Of a stretch of 64,000 bases of DNA, positions 34,053 to 42,451 are shown piece by piece (the stretch's first letter is position 1; each line of letters opens with the position of its first letter). The notes beneath the pieces are model-generated. The model ran no database searches. It was not told where the DNA came from and saw nothing but the letters and a program-made list of their open reading frames with translations. Made by a program: the position numbers and the translations under genes. Origin of the DNA: PALSA-1180 sp964624625 (GTDB lineage Bacteria; Oederibacteriota; Muellerivitia; Muellerivitales; Muellerivitaceae); the NCBI GenBank assembly GCA_964624625.1, contig CAZUXW010000001.1, positions 1-64,000 on the forward strand. The letters are read 5' to 3'.

Positions 34053-34349
34053 TTAGGGCTTGATTCCCAATTTCTCAAGGACCTCCGGAATATCGCTTAA
34101 TTCCACATGGCTCAGCCACTCGTTATCGGGGTAAATCATCACATTGGCCCCCTCCTCGCAGACATCCAGGCATTTGCTTTTGGAAACCCGGATCTTCCCC
34201 GCTTGGCCGGCGGCCTTCACGGCCTCCTTGAGCTTTTCCGAGAGTTCCTTTCCGCAAAAGGTAGCGCCGCAAGAAACCCTTTCGCCCGGGGCCCTTTCAT
34301 TGACGCAGACGAAGACATACCTGTCGAATTTTGGTTTGGATTGTTCCAT
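34053..34349 (-). CDS. thioredoxin-like [2Fe-2S] ferredoxin
   Basis: A 98-residue protein of the small 2Fe-2S ferredoxin group with a thioredoxin-like fold. Candidate ligands: CVNERAPGERVSCGATFCG near the N-terminus and CLDVCEEGANVMIYP in the middle, close to the pattern of NuoE-like and Shethna-type ferredoxins. It probably acts in electron transfer in the cytoplasm. The start codon overlaps the stop of yjbQ by one base (TAATG), so the two are probably translated together. The partner enzyme is not evident. Confidence 0.86.
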   Translation of the reverse strand: MEQSKPKFDRYVFVCVNERAPGERVSCGATFCGKELSEKLKEAVKAAGQAGKIRVSKSKCLDVCEEGANVMIYPDNEWLSHVELSDIPEVLEKLGIKP

Positions 34350-34762
34350 TATTCCCCCATCACTTTCACGATGACCCTCTTTTTCCTCTTGCCGTCAAAT
34401 TCCGCGTAATAGATCTGCTGCCAGGTCCCGAAGTCAAGTTTTCCGGCTGTCACTGGGACCACCACCTCATGGTGGACCAAAATGCTTTTCAAGTGGGAAT
34501 CGCCGTTGTCCTCCCCGGTCAAGTGGTGCTTGTAATTTTCCTTGAAGGGCGCCAATTTTTCCAGCCATTCATCGATGTCGGCAATGAGCCCGTTCTCCGC
34601 GTCGTTGACGTAGACTCCCGCGGTGATGTGCATGGCGGACACCAGGACCATGCCCTCCTTAATACCGCTTTTGGCCACGGCTTTTTCCACTTCCGGGGTG
34701 ATGTTGATATATTCCCTGTGGTTTTTCGTGTTAAACCAAAGATACTCGGTTAAGAATTTCAT
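34349..34762 (-). CDS. yjbQ: YjbQ/UPF0047 family protein
   Basis: A 137-residue protein of the YjbQ family (formerly called secondary thiamine-phosphate synthase). The signature is HITAGVYVNDAENGL, with later HLKSILVHHEVVVPVTAGKL and GTWQQIYYAEFDG. The conserved histidines resemble a metal site, but the physiological reaction is not settled; weak thiamine-phosphate synthase activity has been reported for members. It overlaps the ferredoxin gene by one base and lies about 10 bases after a DMT transporter gene. Confidence 0.93.
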   Translation of the reverse strand: MKFLTEYLWFNTKNHREYINITPEVEKAVAKSGIKEGMVLVSAMHITAGVYVNDAENGLIADIDEWLEKLAPFKENYKHHLTGEDNGDSHLKSILVHHEVVVPVTAGKLDFGTWQQIYYAEFDGKRKKRVIVKVMGE

Positions 34763-34772
34763 CGATCCCCCT

Positions 34773-35588
34773 TTAGGGTTTCCATAATACCAAAACCAGT
34801 CCGAGCAAGAGCAACCCTGCCCCGAAACCCCTGGATTTCCAACCCTGCCTCTCGCCCAATAAAAAGTAGCTCAATAGGAACCCCACCACCAGGTTGACTC
34901 GGACCAGGGGACTGACCCGGCTCAAGGGCGCGATCTCCAAGGCCCAATAAAAAACCACGGTTGAAACCGCGGAGAAAATAATCAAATACCGGTTGATCCA
35001 GACATTTTTCGCGATGGACCTCAAGGATGTACTGCCCCCCTTTAACCCGCCAGCGGTTAACACCATAGCGCCCATGAGAAACGCGAAGCAACTGTGGAGC
35101 AGGAATCCGCTCTCCGGCAGGGCCAGCTTGCTGAAAAGACCGCTGAAGGATCCGATAAAAGCCGCTCCTAGTCCCCACCAGGACCAATGGCCCCGGTAAT
35201 AAAGCCAGAGGGTCCCGCCCACCACCAGAAGCACCCCCAAGGCCAAAGCCGGGCTGATGGTTTCTTTCAGGAAAAAAGCCGCCCAAAAGGCGCTGAAGAA
35301 AGGGACCACATTGCTGAGGGCGTAGGTGGAATAATAATCCTTCCTTGCCCCACGGGTTAACGCCCACAAGCTCAAACATTCCAGGGTTCCGCTTAAGGCC
35401 GAATAGCCCCACCACCGCAGGGATAGGGGCTTCCAGGCGGCAAGGGCGAAAGGAAGGAGCGAAAGTCCCACTCCCCAGCGCATGCTCGCGGCAAAAGTCA
35501 AAGCCCCTTCTTTTTGGACCCTGGATTTGATCTGGGAGCTCCAAAGGGCGTTGAGGACCCCGGAAGTGATTGTCAGCCATGCCCACAT
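34773..35588 (-). CDS. EamA/DMT-superfamily transporter (copy 1)
   Basis: A 271-residue membrane protein of about ten helices in two EamA halves. The signature blocks YYSTYALSNVVPFFSAFWA and LSRVSPLVRVNLVVGFLLSY are at the end of each half. The family exports amino acids, metabolites or drugs; the substrate is not predictable. Start placed at the ATG at 35588 (MWAWLTITSGVLNALW), matching the start of the paired copy; a longer frame to 35660 has no helix and is likely not translated. It follows a paralogous gene 79 bases upstream. Confidence 0.86.
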   Translation of the reverse strand: MWAWLTITSGVLNALWSSQIKSRVQKEGALTFAASMRWGVGLSLLPFALAAWKPLSLRWWGYSALSGTLECLSLWALTRGARKDYYSTYALSNVVPFFSAFWAAFFLKETISPALALGVLLVVGGTLWLYYRGHWSWWGLGAAFIGSFSGLFSKLALPESGFLLHSCFAFLMGAMVLTAGGLKGGSTSLRSIAKNVWINRYLIIFSAVSTVVFYWALEIAPLSRVSPLVRVNLVVGFLLSYFLLGERQGWKSRGFGAGLLLLGLVLVLWKP

Positions 35589-35667
35589 TGGAAACCTCTC
35601 ATTAAGCGCAAGGGCGAAGCCCGGCTCCGCCCAGGGCGGCCGCCAGGATCGCCCCGGCAATTATATT

Positions 35668-36492
35668 TTATCCAACCGCCACCAGGATCAATCCCGCAAG
35701 AATAAGCCCTCCCCCTAGAATCTTATGCTTCCAATTCTTTTTCTCCTTCAGGAGGAAATAGCTGAAGAGGAATCCAAAAAGAAGGTTGGCCCTGACGAGG
35801 GGATTGATCTTGGAGGCGGGGGCGTGGCTCAGGGCGACATAAAACAAAACGGAAGCGAGAAAGGACCAAAAAGCGGGGATCAGCACGTTCTTCCATTCCT
35901 GGACCATCACCTTGGGCCTCAAGGGCGAGTTGGCCAGGCTTTCCAATGGGATCAAAATCAAGGCGCCGATTCCAAAGGACCAAAAGGCGAAAAATAAAGG
36001 CGGTGAATCCGCCAGTGCCATCTTGTTCACGATGACTCCCGCCGTCGAAAAGACGGCTCCCCAGAGGCCGCCCCAGGACCAGGCTCCCATCCGGTGGAAC
36101 ACGAAGGCTCCCATGGCGATGAGGGTCCCCCCCGCCAACAACGAACCCGATTGGGCTTCCCCCAAAAGAAGAGGCGCCGCCAGGACGGTGAAGAAAGGGG
36201 TCAAGTTATAGAAAGCGTAAGTGGTGTAATAATCCTTTTTGACCCCCCGAACCAGCATCCAGGTCCTGAGCCCCTCAAAAAAACCGGCGAGGAAGGTGAG
36301 GCCCCACCATTTCAATGGGAGGGGCCAAGTCCATTGGATGAGGGCCAAGGGAAAAAGCATGGCGGCGGTCAGGAGGCGGAAGACCAGGGTGAATTCCCGC
36401 GGGGATTGGCGCTGGAGGATTTTTTTGGAGAGGGCGGTCCAAAGGGCGTTGAAAAAACCCGCCGCGACCGCCATTACCAGCCACGGACTCAC
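35668..36492 (-). CDS. EamA/DMT-superfamily transporter (copy 2)
   Basis: A 274-residue paralogue of the downstream transporter with the same ten-helix layout and aligned motifs: YYTTYAFYNLTPFFTVLAA and ASKINPLVRANLLFGFLFSY. Starts at a GTG (36492), giving SPWLVMAVAAGFFNALWTAL; the first ATG comes six codons later and would shorten the first helix. A family B repeat lies just upstream. Either a tandem duplication or a two-subunit transporter is possible. Confidence 0.86.
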   Translation of the reverse strand: MSPWLVMAVAAGFFNALWTALSKKILQRQSPREFTLVFRLLTAAMLFPLALIQWTWPLPLKWWGLTFLAGFFEGLRTWMLVRGVKKDYYTTYAFYNLTPFFTVLAAPLLLGEAQSGSLLAGGTLIAMGAFVFHRMGAWSWGGLWGAVFSTAGVIVNKMALADSPPLFFAFWSFGIGALILIPLESLANSPLRPKVMVQEWKNVLIPAFWSFLASVLFYVALSHAPASKINPLVRANLLFGFLFSYFLLKEKKNWKHKILGGGLILAGLILVAVG

Positions 36493-36503
36493 AACGAAAC
36501 CTG

Positions 36504-36599
36504 TTTAGCCACGGATGAACAGGGATAAACACGGATACCGATTAATGAGCCTAATTTTTTTTTAGCCATCCGTGTTAATCCGTGTTCATCTGTGGCTAA
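36504..36599. repeat. inverted repeat, family B second copy
   Basis: The left arm (36504-36538) reads TTAGCCACGGATGAACAGGG then ATAAACACGGAT. The right arm (36563-36599) reads CATCCGTGTTAATCCGTGTT then CATCTGTGGCTAAT, its near reverse complement, with a 24-base centre. The right arm contributes the stop codon (TAG at 36596-36598 on minus) of the JAMM gene. Confidence 0.88.
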
Positions 36600-37009
36600 T
36601 TGCCTTGAATTTCTTCTTCATCGAACTGGGCTTGGTCATTGAGCACCCACGACTTCATGGAAGCGTACTTGCCCTTTTGGATCGACATGATGACATAGGA
36701 GAAATTGGGCCAGGCCGCCTGGCGGTCGGTCTCGGAGGCCTTATCCGGATGGTCCGGATGGGAGTGGAAGATTCCCAATACGTCCAAGCCCTTTTGGCGG
36801 GCCAGGGCTTCCCCCCTCATGTAATCCTTGGGATCCATGTCATACCTCGTCTCGGGCTTCAATTTGTTGAGGTTGCCGCACTCGAAAACCTCGGTCACAA
36901 CCCGTGGATCCCCGTTTTTCCCGAACATGAAGCCGCAAATCTCGAATGGATACCCCTTTTCGCCGATCGCGGTCATTTGATTTTTAGCGGCTTCTTCAAA
37001 TTTAATCAT
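36596..37009 (-). CDS. JAMM/MPN+ metallopeptidase, Mec-like
   Basis: A 137-residue single-domain metalloprotease of the JAB1/MPN/Mov34 (M67) family. All JAMM residues are present: E23 (EICGFMFG), H82 and H84 (FHSHPDHPDKASETD), S92 and D95. Bacterial members cleave C-terminal peptide or isopeptide bonds; Mec of Mycobacterium releases cysteine from the sulfur-carrier CysO. The CysM-type gene 49 bases upstream makes this role plausible. The last residues and stop codon come from a repeat arm, so the natural C-terminus may have been altered. Confidence 0.9.
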   Translation of the reverse strand: MIKFEEAAKNQMTAIGEKGYPFEICGFMFGKNGDPRVVTEVFECGNLNKLKPETRYDMDPKDYMRGEALARQKGLDVLGIFHSHPDHPDKASETDRQAAWPNFSYVIMSIQKGKYASMKSWVLNDQAQFDEEEIQGN

Positions 37010-37057
37010 TCGCCTTTTCCCTTGCAGGACCGACGGCCGGGGGCCGCCCGCCGCCGT

Positions 37058-37978
37058 TTATTCCCAAACCCTTGTCGATAGGTACTTATCCCCCGAATCG
37101 GGGAAGATGGTGACGATGCACCCACCCTTGATTTCCCTCGCCAGTTGGACACAGCCCGCCATGGCGCCGCCGCTGGAAAGGCCGGCGAGGATGCCCTCTT
37201 TGCGGGCCAGGGCCTTCACCCATTCATAGCTTTCGTCCGTGTCGATGTCCATATGCAGGTCGTAGCCGTGGGTATCGTAAATGCCGGGAACGATGGAGGA
37301 GGCCATGTGCTTGAGCCCCTCCAGGCCGTGAAAAGGCTGGGAGGGCTCCAACGCCACGATTTGAACCGAGGGTTTTATCTCCTTGATGCGCTTGCCCGTC
37401 CCCATCAGGGTCCCGCTGGTTCCGATTCCGGCGGCGAAATGGGTGATCTTGTCCCCCAGCTGCTCCATGATTTCCTCGGCCGTCGAAAGCATGTGGGCCT
37501 TCGGATTTTCCGGATTGTTGTATTGGTCGGGAATGAAATAACGATCGGGATTTCGCTTGTACATCTCACGGGCGAGGATGATCGCTCCATCGGACCCGTC
37601 CATCTCGCTGGAATAATGCACTTCCGCGTTGAAGGATTTCAATATCCGCTTGCGTTCCTCGCTGACGTTGGCGGGGACCGCCAAGACCACCTTATAACCC
37701 AAGGCCGCGCCGATCATGGCATAGGCGATTCCCGTGTTGCCCGAGGTGGCGTCCAGGATGGCCTTGTCCTTGGTCAGTTTCCCGTTTTTCAATCCCTCCT
37801 GGATCATCCTGGCTGCGGGGCGGTCTTTCACCGAGCCTCCCGGATTGAAGGATTCAAGCTTGGCGTAAATCTCCACGCCTGGAACACCATGGGAATGGAT
37901 CCGGACCAAGGGAGTGTGGCCGATCAGTTCGGTCACGCTCTCAAACACGCGGGGTGGATTAGTAACGGATAACGGCAA
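37058..37978 (-). CDS. cysM: cysteine synthase, CysM/CysK-type PLP enzyme
   Basis: A 306-residue fold type II PLP enzyme. PLP lysine K51 (FNPGGSVKDRPA), the TSGNTGI substrate loop, the GTSGTLMGTGK phosphate loop and the DSGDKYLST C-terminus are all visible. Several blocks (KITHFAAGIGTSGTLMGTGK, VPGIYDTHG, YNNPENPKAH) resemble mycobacterial CysM, which uses O-phosphoserine and a thiocarboxylated carrier, more than plain CysK. The start is a TTG at 37978 with GGAGG five bases upstream; a longer frame to 38056 would be largely repeat sequence. It is followed by a JAMM protease, as in the CysO pathway. Confidence 0.88.
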   Translation of the reverse strand: MPLSVTNPPRVFESVTELIGHTPLVRIHSHGVPGVEIYAKLESFNPGGSVKDRPAARMIQEGLKNGKLTKDKAILDATSGNTGIAYAMIGAALGYKVVLAVPANVSEERKRILKSFNAEVHYSSEMDGSDGAIILAREMYKRNPDRYFIPDQYNNPENPKAHMLSTAEEIMEQLGDKITHFAAGIGTSGTLMGTGKRIKEIKPSVQIVALEPSQPFHGLEGLKHMASSIVPGIYDTHGYDLHMDIDTDESYEWVKALARKEGILAGLSSGGAMAGCVQLAREIKGGCIVTIFPDSGDKYLSTRVWE

Positions 37979-37997
37979 GAAAACCTCCAAAACATCT

Positions 37998-38091
37998 TTG
38001 CCACGAAGACACGAAGCCTCGAAGAAAGCCGAACCATTTTTCAAAGCAAAAGTCAAAATCCGTTTTTCGTGATCTTCGTGGCTTCGTGGCA
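37998..38091. repeat. inverted repeat, ACGAAG period-8 type (family C)
   Basis: The left arm (37999-38026) reads TGCCACGAAGACACGAAGCC then TCGAAGAAA. The right arm (38064-38091), reverse-complemented, reads CTGCCACGAAGCCACGAAGA then TCACGAAAAA. ACGAAG recurs every eight bases, the same layout as family A with one base changed. It lies between eno and cysM. A second copy is at 42452-42541. Confidence 0.85.
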
Positions 38092-38100
38092 GTCCTAATG

Positions 38101-39393
38101 TTAAAGATTATAAAATACGGCCTTGCCCAGGTATTGGGCGTCGCCGCCCAGTTCTTCCTCGATGCGAAGGAGCTGGTTGTACTTGGCGATGCGGTCCGTG
38201 CGGGAGGCGGATCCGGTCTTGATCTGGCCCGCGTTGGTGGCCACCGCGATATCGGCGATGGTGGTGTCTTCCGTCTCGCCCGAGCGGTGGGAGACGATGG
38301 CCGTATATCCCGCCTGTTTGGCCATCTGGATCGCTTCCAGGGTCTCGGTCAAGGTTCCGATTTGGTTGACCTTGATCAGGATGGAATTCGCGATCCCCTT
38401 CTCGATCCCCTCTTTCAGCTTCTTCGTGTTGGTGACGAACAAGTCGTCGCCCACGATCTGGACCTTCTTGCCCAGTTTCTCCGTCATCAATTTGAAGCCG
38501 TCCCAGTCGTTTTCGTCCAACCCGTCCTCGATGGAGATGATCGGATACTTGGCGCAAAGGGAAGAGTAGAACTCCACCATCTGCGAGCTGTTCTTGTACT
38601 TCTGCTCTTCGGCTTCCAGGACATACCGGGAACCGGCCTTGTCGTAAAAGCTGGAAGAGGCCGCGTCCAGGGCGATCAGGACATCCTTCCCAGCCGTGTA
38701 GCCGGCCTTCTGGATGGCTTCCATGATGACCTGGAGCGCTTCCTCGTTGGATTTCAAATTGGGGGCGAATCCGCCCTCGTCCCCCACCGCCGTGTTGAGC
38801 TTCTTATCGTGTAAAACCTTTTTCAAGTTATGAAACACTTCCGCGCCGATCTGGAGGGAGTGGCGGAAGGTTTTCCCTCCCACCGGCATGATCATGAATT
38901 CCTGCATATCCACGTTGTTATCGGCGTGCATACCGCCGTTGATGATGTTCATCATGGGCACTGGCAGGACATTGGCGTTGGTGCCTCCCAGGTACTTATA
39001 GAGGGGAAGCTTCGCCGAAATGGCCGCGGCCTTGGCGTTGGCCAGGGAAACGCCCAAGATGGCGTTGGCTCCCAGCTTGGCCTTGTTCGGGGTTCCGTCC
39101 AAATCGATCAAAAGGGAATCCAGGCCCCTTTGATCCGTGCTCTCGAAGCCCTTGAGTTTGGGGGCGATCTTGCCGTTCACGTTGGCGACCGCCTTGAGGA
39201 CGCCCTTGCCCATGTAGCGTTTTTTGTCCCCATCGCGGAGTTCAACGGCTTCGTACTCGCCGGTGGAGGCTCCCGAGGGCACCGCGGCGCGGCCCTTGGT
39301 TCCGTCTTCCAAAACAACATCCACTTCGACGGTGGGAAAACCGCGGGAATCCAAAACTTCACGGCCCTTCACTTCGGTAATGCGGCGGCTCAT
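38101..39393 (-). CDS. eno: enolase
   Basis: A 430-residue glycolytic enzyme that dehydrates 2-phosphoglycerate to phosphoenolpyruvate. SRRITEVKGREVLDSRGFPT opens the N-terminal capping domain and VPSGASTGEYEAVELRD is the flexible loop. The barrel has GDEGGFAPN, IEDGLDENDWDGF (metal ligand), LIKVNQIGTLTE (catalytic Lys) and SHRSGETEDTTIADIAV. Length matches the family. Start: ATG with GAGGAGGAAG upstream. About 240 bases separate it from the DUF1015 gene upstream. Confidence 0.98.
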   Translation of the reverse strand: MSRRITEVKGREVLDSRGFPTVEVDVVLEDGTKGRAAVPSGASTGEYEAVELRDGDKKRYMGKGVLKAVANVNGKIAPKLKGFESTDQRGLDSLLIDLDGTPNKAKLGANAILGVSLANAKAAAISAKLPLYKYLGGTNANVLPVPMMNIINGGMHADNNVDMQEFMIMPVGGKTFRHSLQIGAEVFHNLKKVLHDKKLNTAVGDEGGFAPNLKSNEEALQVIMEAIQKAGYTAGKDVLIALDAASSSFYDKAGSRYVLEAEEQKYKNSSQMVEFYSSLCAKYPIISIEDGLDENDWDGFKLMTEKLGKKVQIVGDDLFVTNTKKLKEGIEKGIANSILIKVNQIGTLTETLEAIQMAKQAGYTAIVSHRSGETEDTTIADIAVATNAGQIKTGSASRTDRIAKYNQLLRIEEELGGDAQYLGKAVFYNL

Positions 39394-39601
39394 AACTTCC
39401 TCCTCATGGGGATACAGGGATTATTGAGGCAAGATTCTACCTAGGGGTTTGGCGAACGGCAAGAGTTTCGGTCAGGGGGTAGTGCCGGGATTACGCTAAT
39501 CACCCAACGTTAGCCAAAGGCATTGTCCGCAGATGACACCCGATGACTACCGATGGCCGGTTCTACCTTACCGGACATTATCGGCCGGGATCGGCGTACC
39601 C

Positions 39602-39632
39602 AGGTTTCAAAACGGGGTTTTGTTCGAAACCT
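39602..39632 (-). terminator. hairpin at the end of the DUF1015 gene
   Basis: AGGTTTC and GAAACCT form the outer stem and AAAAC with GTTTT the inner stem around a GG(G) loop, directly after the DUF1015 stop codon. Without a clear U-tract it is a weak intrinsic terminator candidate. The remaining bases up to the eno start (39394-39600) contain no gene or RNA that I recognise. Confidence 0.4.
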
Positions 39633-40942
39633 TAAAAAGAATCTAAATCGTTGAAGACCAGGCCCGTCACCAGCTTGGGATAAAAGTAGGTGGATTTTTG
39701 AGGCATGCGCTCCTGTTTCAGGGCCACTTCCCTCAATTGCCCGATGCGGGTGGGATTCAGGAAGAAGGTCGCGGCAAATTCCTTTCGGGTCAACCGCTGG
39801 ACCGCTTCCTCGGCCCGGCTGGTGAAGGAAATCTCATGTTCCACTTTTTCCTTGGTGATGCCGAAGAAAGGCTCCAGGATCAGCCGGTGGAGCAGGGTCA
39901 CGTCCAGCTTCTTTTGCGCGTCCGATACGTCCTTCAAGAGGGGTGAATGGACGACGGATTTCGAGAATTGAAGGGCATAAAGTTTTTTGCCGTCGAAGGA
40001 TAAACCGATGGTCGGCTGTCGGGCCCCCAGTTTTTCCATCCATTTCCACGGCGCCAACCCGGAAACCTTCTTCTGGTACTGGTGGATTTCGCCAAGGGAG
40101 GACAAACGGCTCAAGAGAAGGGCCGGCGATGAAACCAAACGCTTGGGCAGCATGCGGTGGGTGGGGAGGATCACCAGCCCCTGGTCCTCCATGGCCACGA
40201 ACATCATCATGACATAGTCAAAGGGCCGGGAGCCTGCCTTCCCCTTGGCGCCCTTCGACCGGTGCGCCTGGTAGGCCAAGGCCGTTTCGTAGCGGTGATG
40301 CCCGTCGGCGATAAACAGGGTGGCGTTCTTGATTTTGGATTGAATTGCCTGGATGACCGCGGGATCGGAAACCCTCCAAACGCGGTTACGGACATCCGAG
40401 GGATAGCGGACATCCACATCGGGCTTTTTCGAGGTGATCCTTCCCAGGATTTTTCCCACCCCCTCCTTATCGGGATAAAGGGAAAAGATCGAGCTGAAGT
40501 TGGCATGGCAGGCTTTCATCAGCTTCAGCCGGTCCGCCTTGGGCCCGCTCAAGGTGTGCTCATGGGCCAGGATGCCGCCTTTCTTTTTTCCGAAAGGGGT
40601 CAATTGGGACAATCCCACGAAACCGGTCCGCCGGTAGGTCTTGCCGTGGACGTCAAAAACCTGCTGGTAAACATAAAGGGAAGGCTCGTCGTCCCGCTCG
40701 AGGATGTTTTTTTTCCGCCACTCCCCGAAGGCCCTTTGGGCCTTTTGGTAATCCCCTTGAACGTGTTTCTCATGGCTGGGATTGCCGATGATCAAACGGA
40801 TGACGTTCCAGGGACTGGCGGCTTTCAGTTCCCTCTTTTGCCGGGTGGAGATGACGTCATAGGGAGGGGCCAGGACCTTCCCGAATTTTGAACCGCCGGA
40901 ATTTTCATACCGGAATCCGCGAAAAGGAATGATGTTCGCCAT
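39632..40942 (-). CDS. DUF1015 family protein
   Basis: A 436-residue soluble protein of the DUF1015 family. The N-terminus reads IIPFRGFRYENSGGSKFGKV followed by APPYDVIS, the family opening. The invariant DGHHRYETALAY motif lies near residue 216, and a later FGITKEKVEHEISFT is also typical. The biochemical activity is unknown to me; members are often encoded next to serine biosynthesis genes in anaerobes (recalled, not seen here). Here it is between eno and nrdR. Start: ATG at 40942. Confidence 0.9.
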   Translation of the reverse strand: MANIIPFRGFRYENSGGSKFGKVLAPPYDVISTRQKRELKAASPWNVIRLIIGNPSHEKHVQGDYQKAQRAFGEWRKKNILERDDEPSLYVYQQVFDVHGKTYRRTGFVGLSQLTPFGKKKGGILAHEHTLSGPKADRLKLMKACHANFSSIFSLYPDKEGVGKILGRITSKKPDVDVRYPSDVRNRVWRVSDPAVIQAIQSKIKNATLFIADGHHRYETALAYQAHRSKGAKGKAGSRPFDYVMMMFVAMEDQGLVILPTHRMLPKRLVSSPALLLSRLSSLGEIHQYQKKVSGLAPWKWMEKLGARQPTIGLSFDGKKLYALQFSKSVVHSPLLKDVSDAQKKLDVTLLHRLILEPFFGITKEKVEHEISFTSRAEEAVQRLTRKEFAATFFLNPTRIGQLREVALKQERMPQKSTYFYPKLVTGLVFNDLDSF

Positions 40943-40968
40943 GGGGTCTCGCTTTGTTTTTTTGGAAA

Positions 40969-41427
40969 CTAGCTTTTACGGGCCAGCAGCTTCTTGACTT
41001 CGTCCATGAAGGCGTTGATGTCCTTGAACTGGCGGTAGACGCTGGCAAAGCGGACATAGGCCACATCATCAAGATCCTTCAGCCGGTTCATGACCATTTC
41101 CCCGATCTCGGTCGAGTTGATTTCCTTAGCGGCCCTTTCCATCAATGCGTTCTCAATGTCGTCCACCAGGGCCTCAATTTTTTCCGACGAGACCGGGCGC
41201 TTTTCCACGGCCTTGCGGACGCCGGAAACAATCTTCAAACGGTCAAAGGGCTCCCTCCGGCCGTCCCGCTTGACGACCATGGGGAGGATTTCCTCAATTT
41301 GCTCGTAGGTCGTAAAGCGCTTCTCGCACTTGAGGCACTCACGGCGGCGACGGATCGCCGAACCACCCTTGCTGGGCCGGGAGTCCATGACCTTGTCTTC
41401 TTGATGTCCGCAAAAGGGGCACTTCAT
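40969..41427 (-). CDS. nrdR: transcriptional repressor NrdR
   Basis: A 152-residue repressor of ribonucleotide reductase genes. The N-terminal zinc ribbon has CPFCGHQEDKVMDSR and CLKCEKRFTTYEQ. The ATP-cone domain (about 48-138) has VVKRDGRREPFDRLKIVSGV. Length is typical. Start: ATG at 41427 with GAGGAG nine bases upstream; a TTG one codon earlier is unlikely. No nrd gene is in the window. Confidence 0.97.
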   Translation of the reverse strand: MKCPFCGHQEDKVMDSRPSKGGSAIRRRRECLKCEKRFTTYEQIEEILPMVVKRDGRREPFDRLKIVSGVRKAVEKRPVSSEKIEALVDDIENALMERAAKEINSTEIGEMVMNRLKDLDDVAYVRFASVYRQFKDINAFMDEVKKLLARKS

Positions 41428-41577
41428 CAAAAGCTCCTCAACCGGTAGTGGATGAATGGTGACGGGCGGAATTATACCATAGGTGGATGGAGAAGGCGGA
41501 ACTTCTATCTAGCGCTTGATGGTTTTAGGCCTAGCACCTGGTGGAATTCAATTCTATATATAAGATATTGGTGGTGG

Positions 41578-42441
41578 TTAAGGAATGATTTCGGTGCCAA
41601 CACCCTGAGGCGTGAATATCTCCAATAAAAGGGCATGAGGCAAGGTGCCGTCGATAATGTGGGTTTTGTGAACGCCCGATTTGATGGCTTTCAGGCAGGC
41701 TTCGATCTTCGGGATCATCCCGCCGGAAATAACCCCGGTTTTCAATAATTTTGGCACGTCCTTGACCCGTAGGGTCGAAAGAAGGCTTTTGGGATCTTCC
41801 TTCTTTTCGCAGATTCCAGGGACATCGGTCAAAAAAACAAGTTTCTCTGCGCCCAAAGCCGCGGCAATAGCTCCAGCAGCCTCGTCGGCGTTCACGTTAT
41901 AAGTTTTTCCATCCTTGCCCAGCCCCAAGGGTGCGATCACAGGGATAAATTTTTCCCGGTCCAATTTTTTCAGGATCCTGGTGTTGACTTTTGAAACCTT
42001 CCCCACGAAACCGATATCCTTGCCGGATTTGGATTTCACCTTGGTCGTTTGAAGCAATCCGCCATCCTTGCCGGAAAGGCCCAGCGCCCGGCCTCCCAAC
42101 CCATGGATCAAATCAACCAATTCCCTGTTGATTTTGCCGCCCAAGACTTTTTCCACCACTTTCATCGTCGGAAGATCGGTCACCCGGAGGCCGTCCACGA
42201 AGTTGGAGCGGAGGCCCATTTTTTCCAAGGCCGAAGTGATGTCCTTGCCGCCGCCATGGACCACCACCGGCCTCATGCCGACAAATTTCATCAGGACGAT
42301 ATCCTGCAGGGTGTTGCGGAGTTCTTCCGCGCCCGACCTGGTGCTTCCGCCATACTTGACCACCACCGTACGGCCGGACCATTTCTTGATGTAAGGAAAG
42401 GCCTCAACGAGGATTTTAGCTTTTTGGATGGATTCTTTCAA
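41578..42441 (-). CDS. argB: acetylglutamate kinase
   Basis: A 287-residue amino acid kinase that phosphorylates N-acetylglutamate in the arginine pathway. Conserved blocks: VVKYGGST (ATP binding), VVVHGGGKDI, GLSGKDGGLL, VNADEAAGAIA and SGGMIPKIEACLKAI. Length fits. An in-frame N-helix (KESIQKAKILVEAFPYIKKW) precedes, as in hexameric arginine-regulated forms, so feedback inhibition is plausible. It stands alone here; the argC fragment at the left edge is distant. A family C repeat separates it from topA. Confidence 0.97.
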   Translation of the reverse strand: MKESIQKAKILVEAFPYIKKWSGRTVVVKYGGSTRSGAEELRNTLQDIVLMKFVGMRPVVVHGGGKDITSALEKMGLRSNFVDGLRVTDLPTMKVVEKVLGGKINRELVDLIHGLGGRALGLSGKDGGLLQTTKVKSKSGKDIGFVGKVSKVNTRILKKLDREKFIPVIAPLGLGKDGKTYNVNADEAAGAIAAALGAEKLVFLTDVPGICEKKEDPKSLLSTLRVKDVPKLLKTGVISGGMIPKIEACLKAIKSGVHKTHIIDGTLPHALLLEIFTPQGVGTEIIP

Positions 42442-42451
42442 AATAACCTCT

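Noticed and set aside
34759..35586. A 275-codon minus-strand frame over the first DMT gene
   Set aside because: It is in another frame of the same DNA, rich in Gly/Arg/Pro without membrane helices, while the DMT frame has clear helices and motifs.
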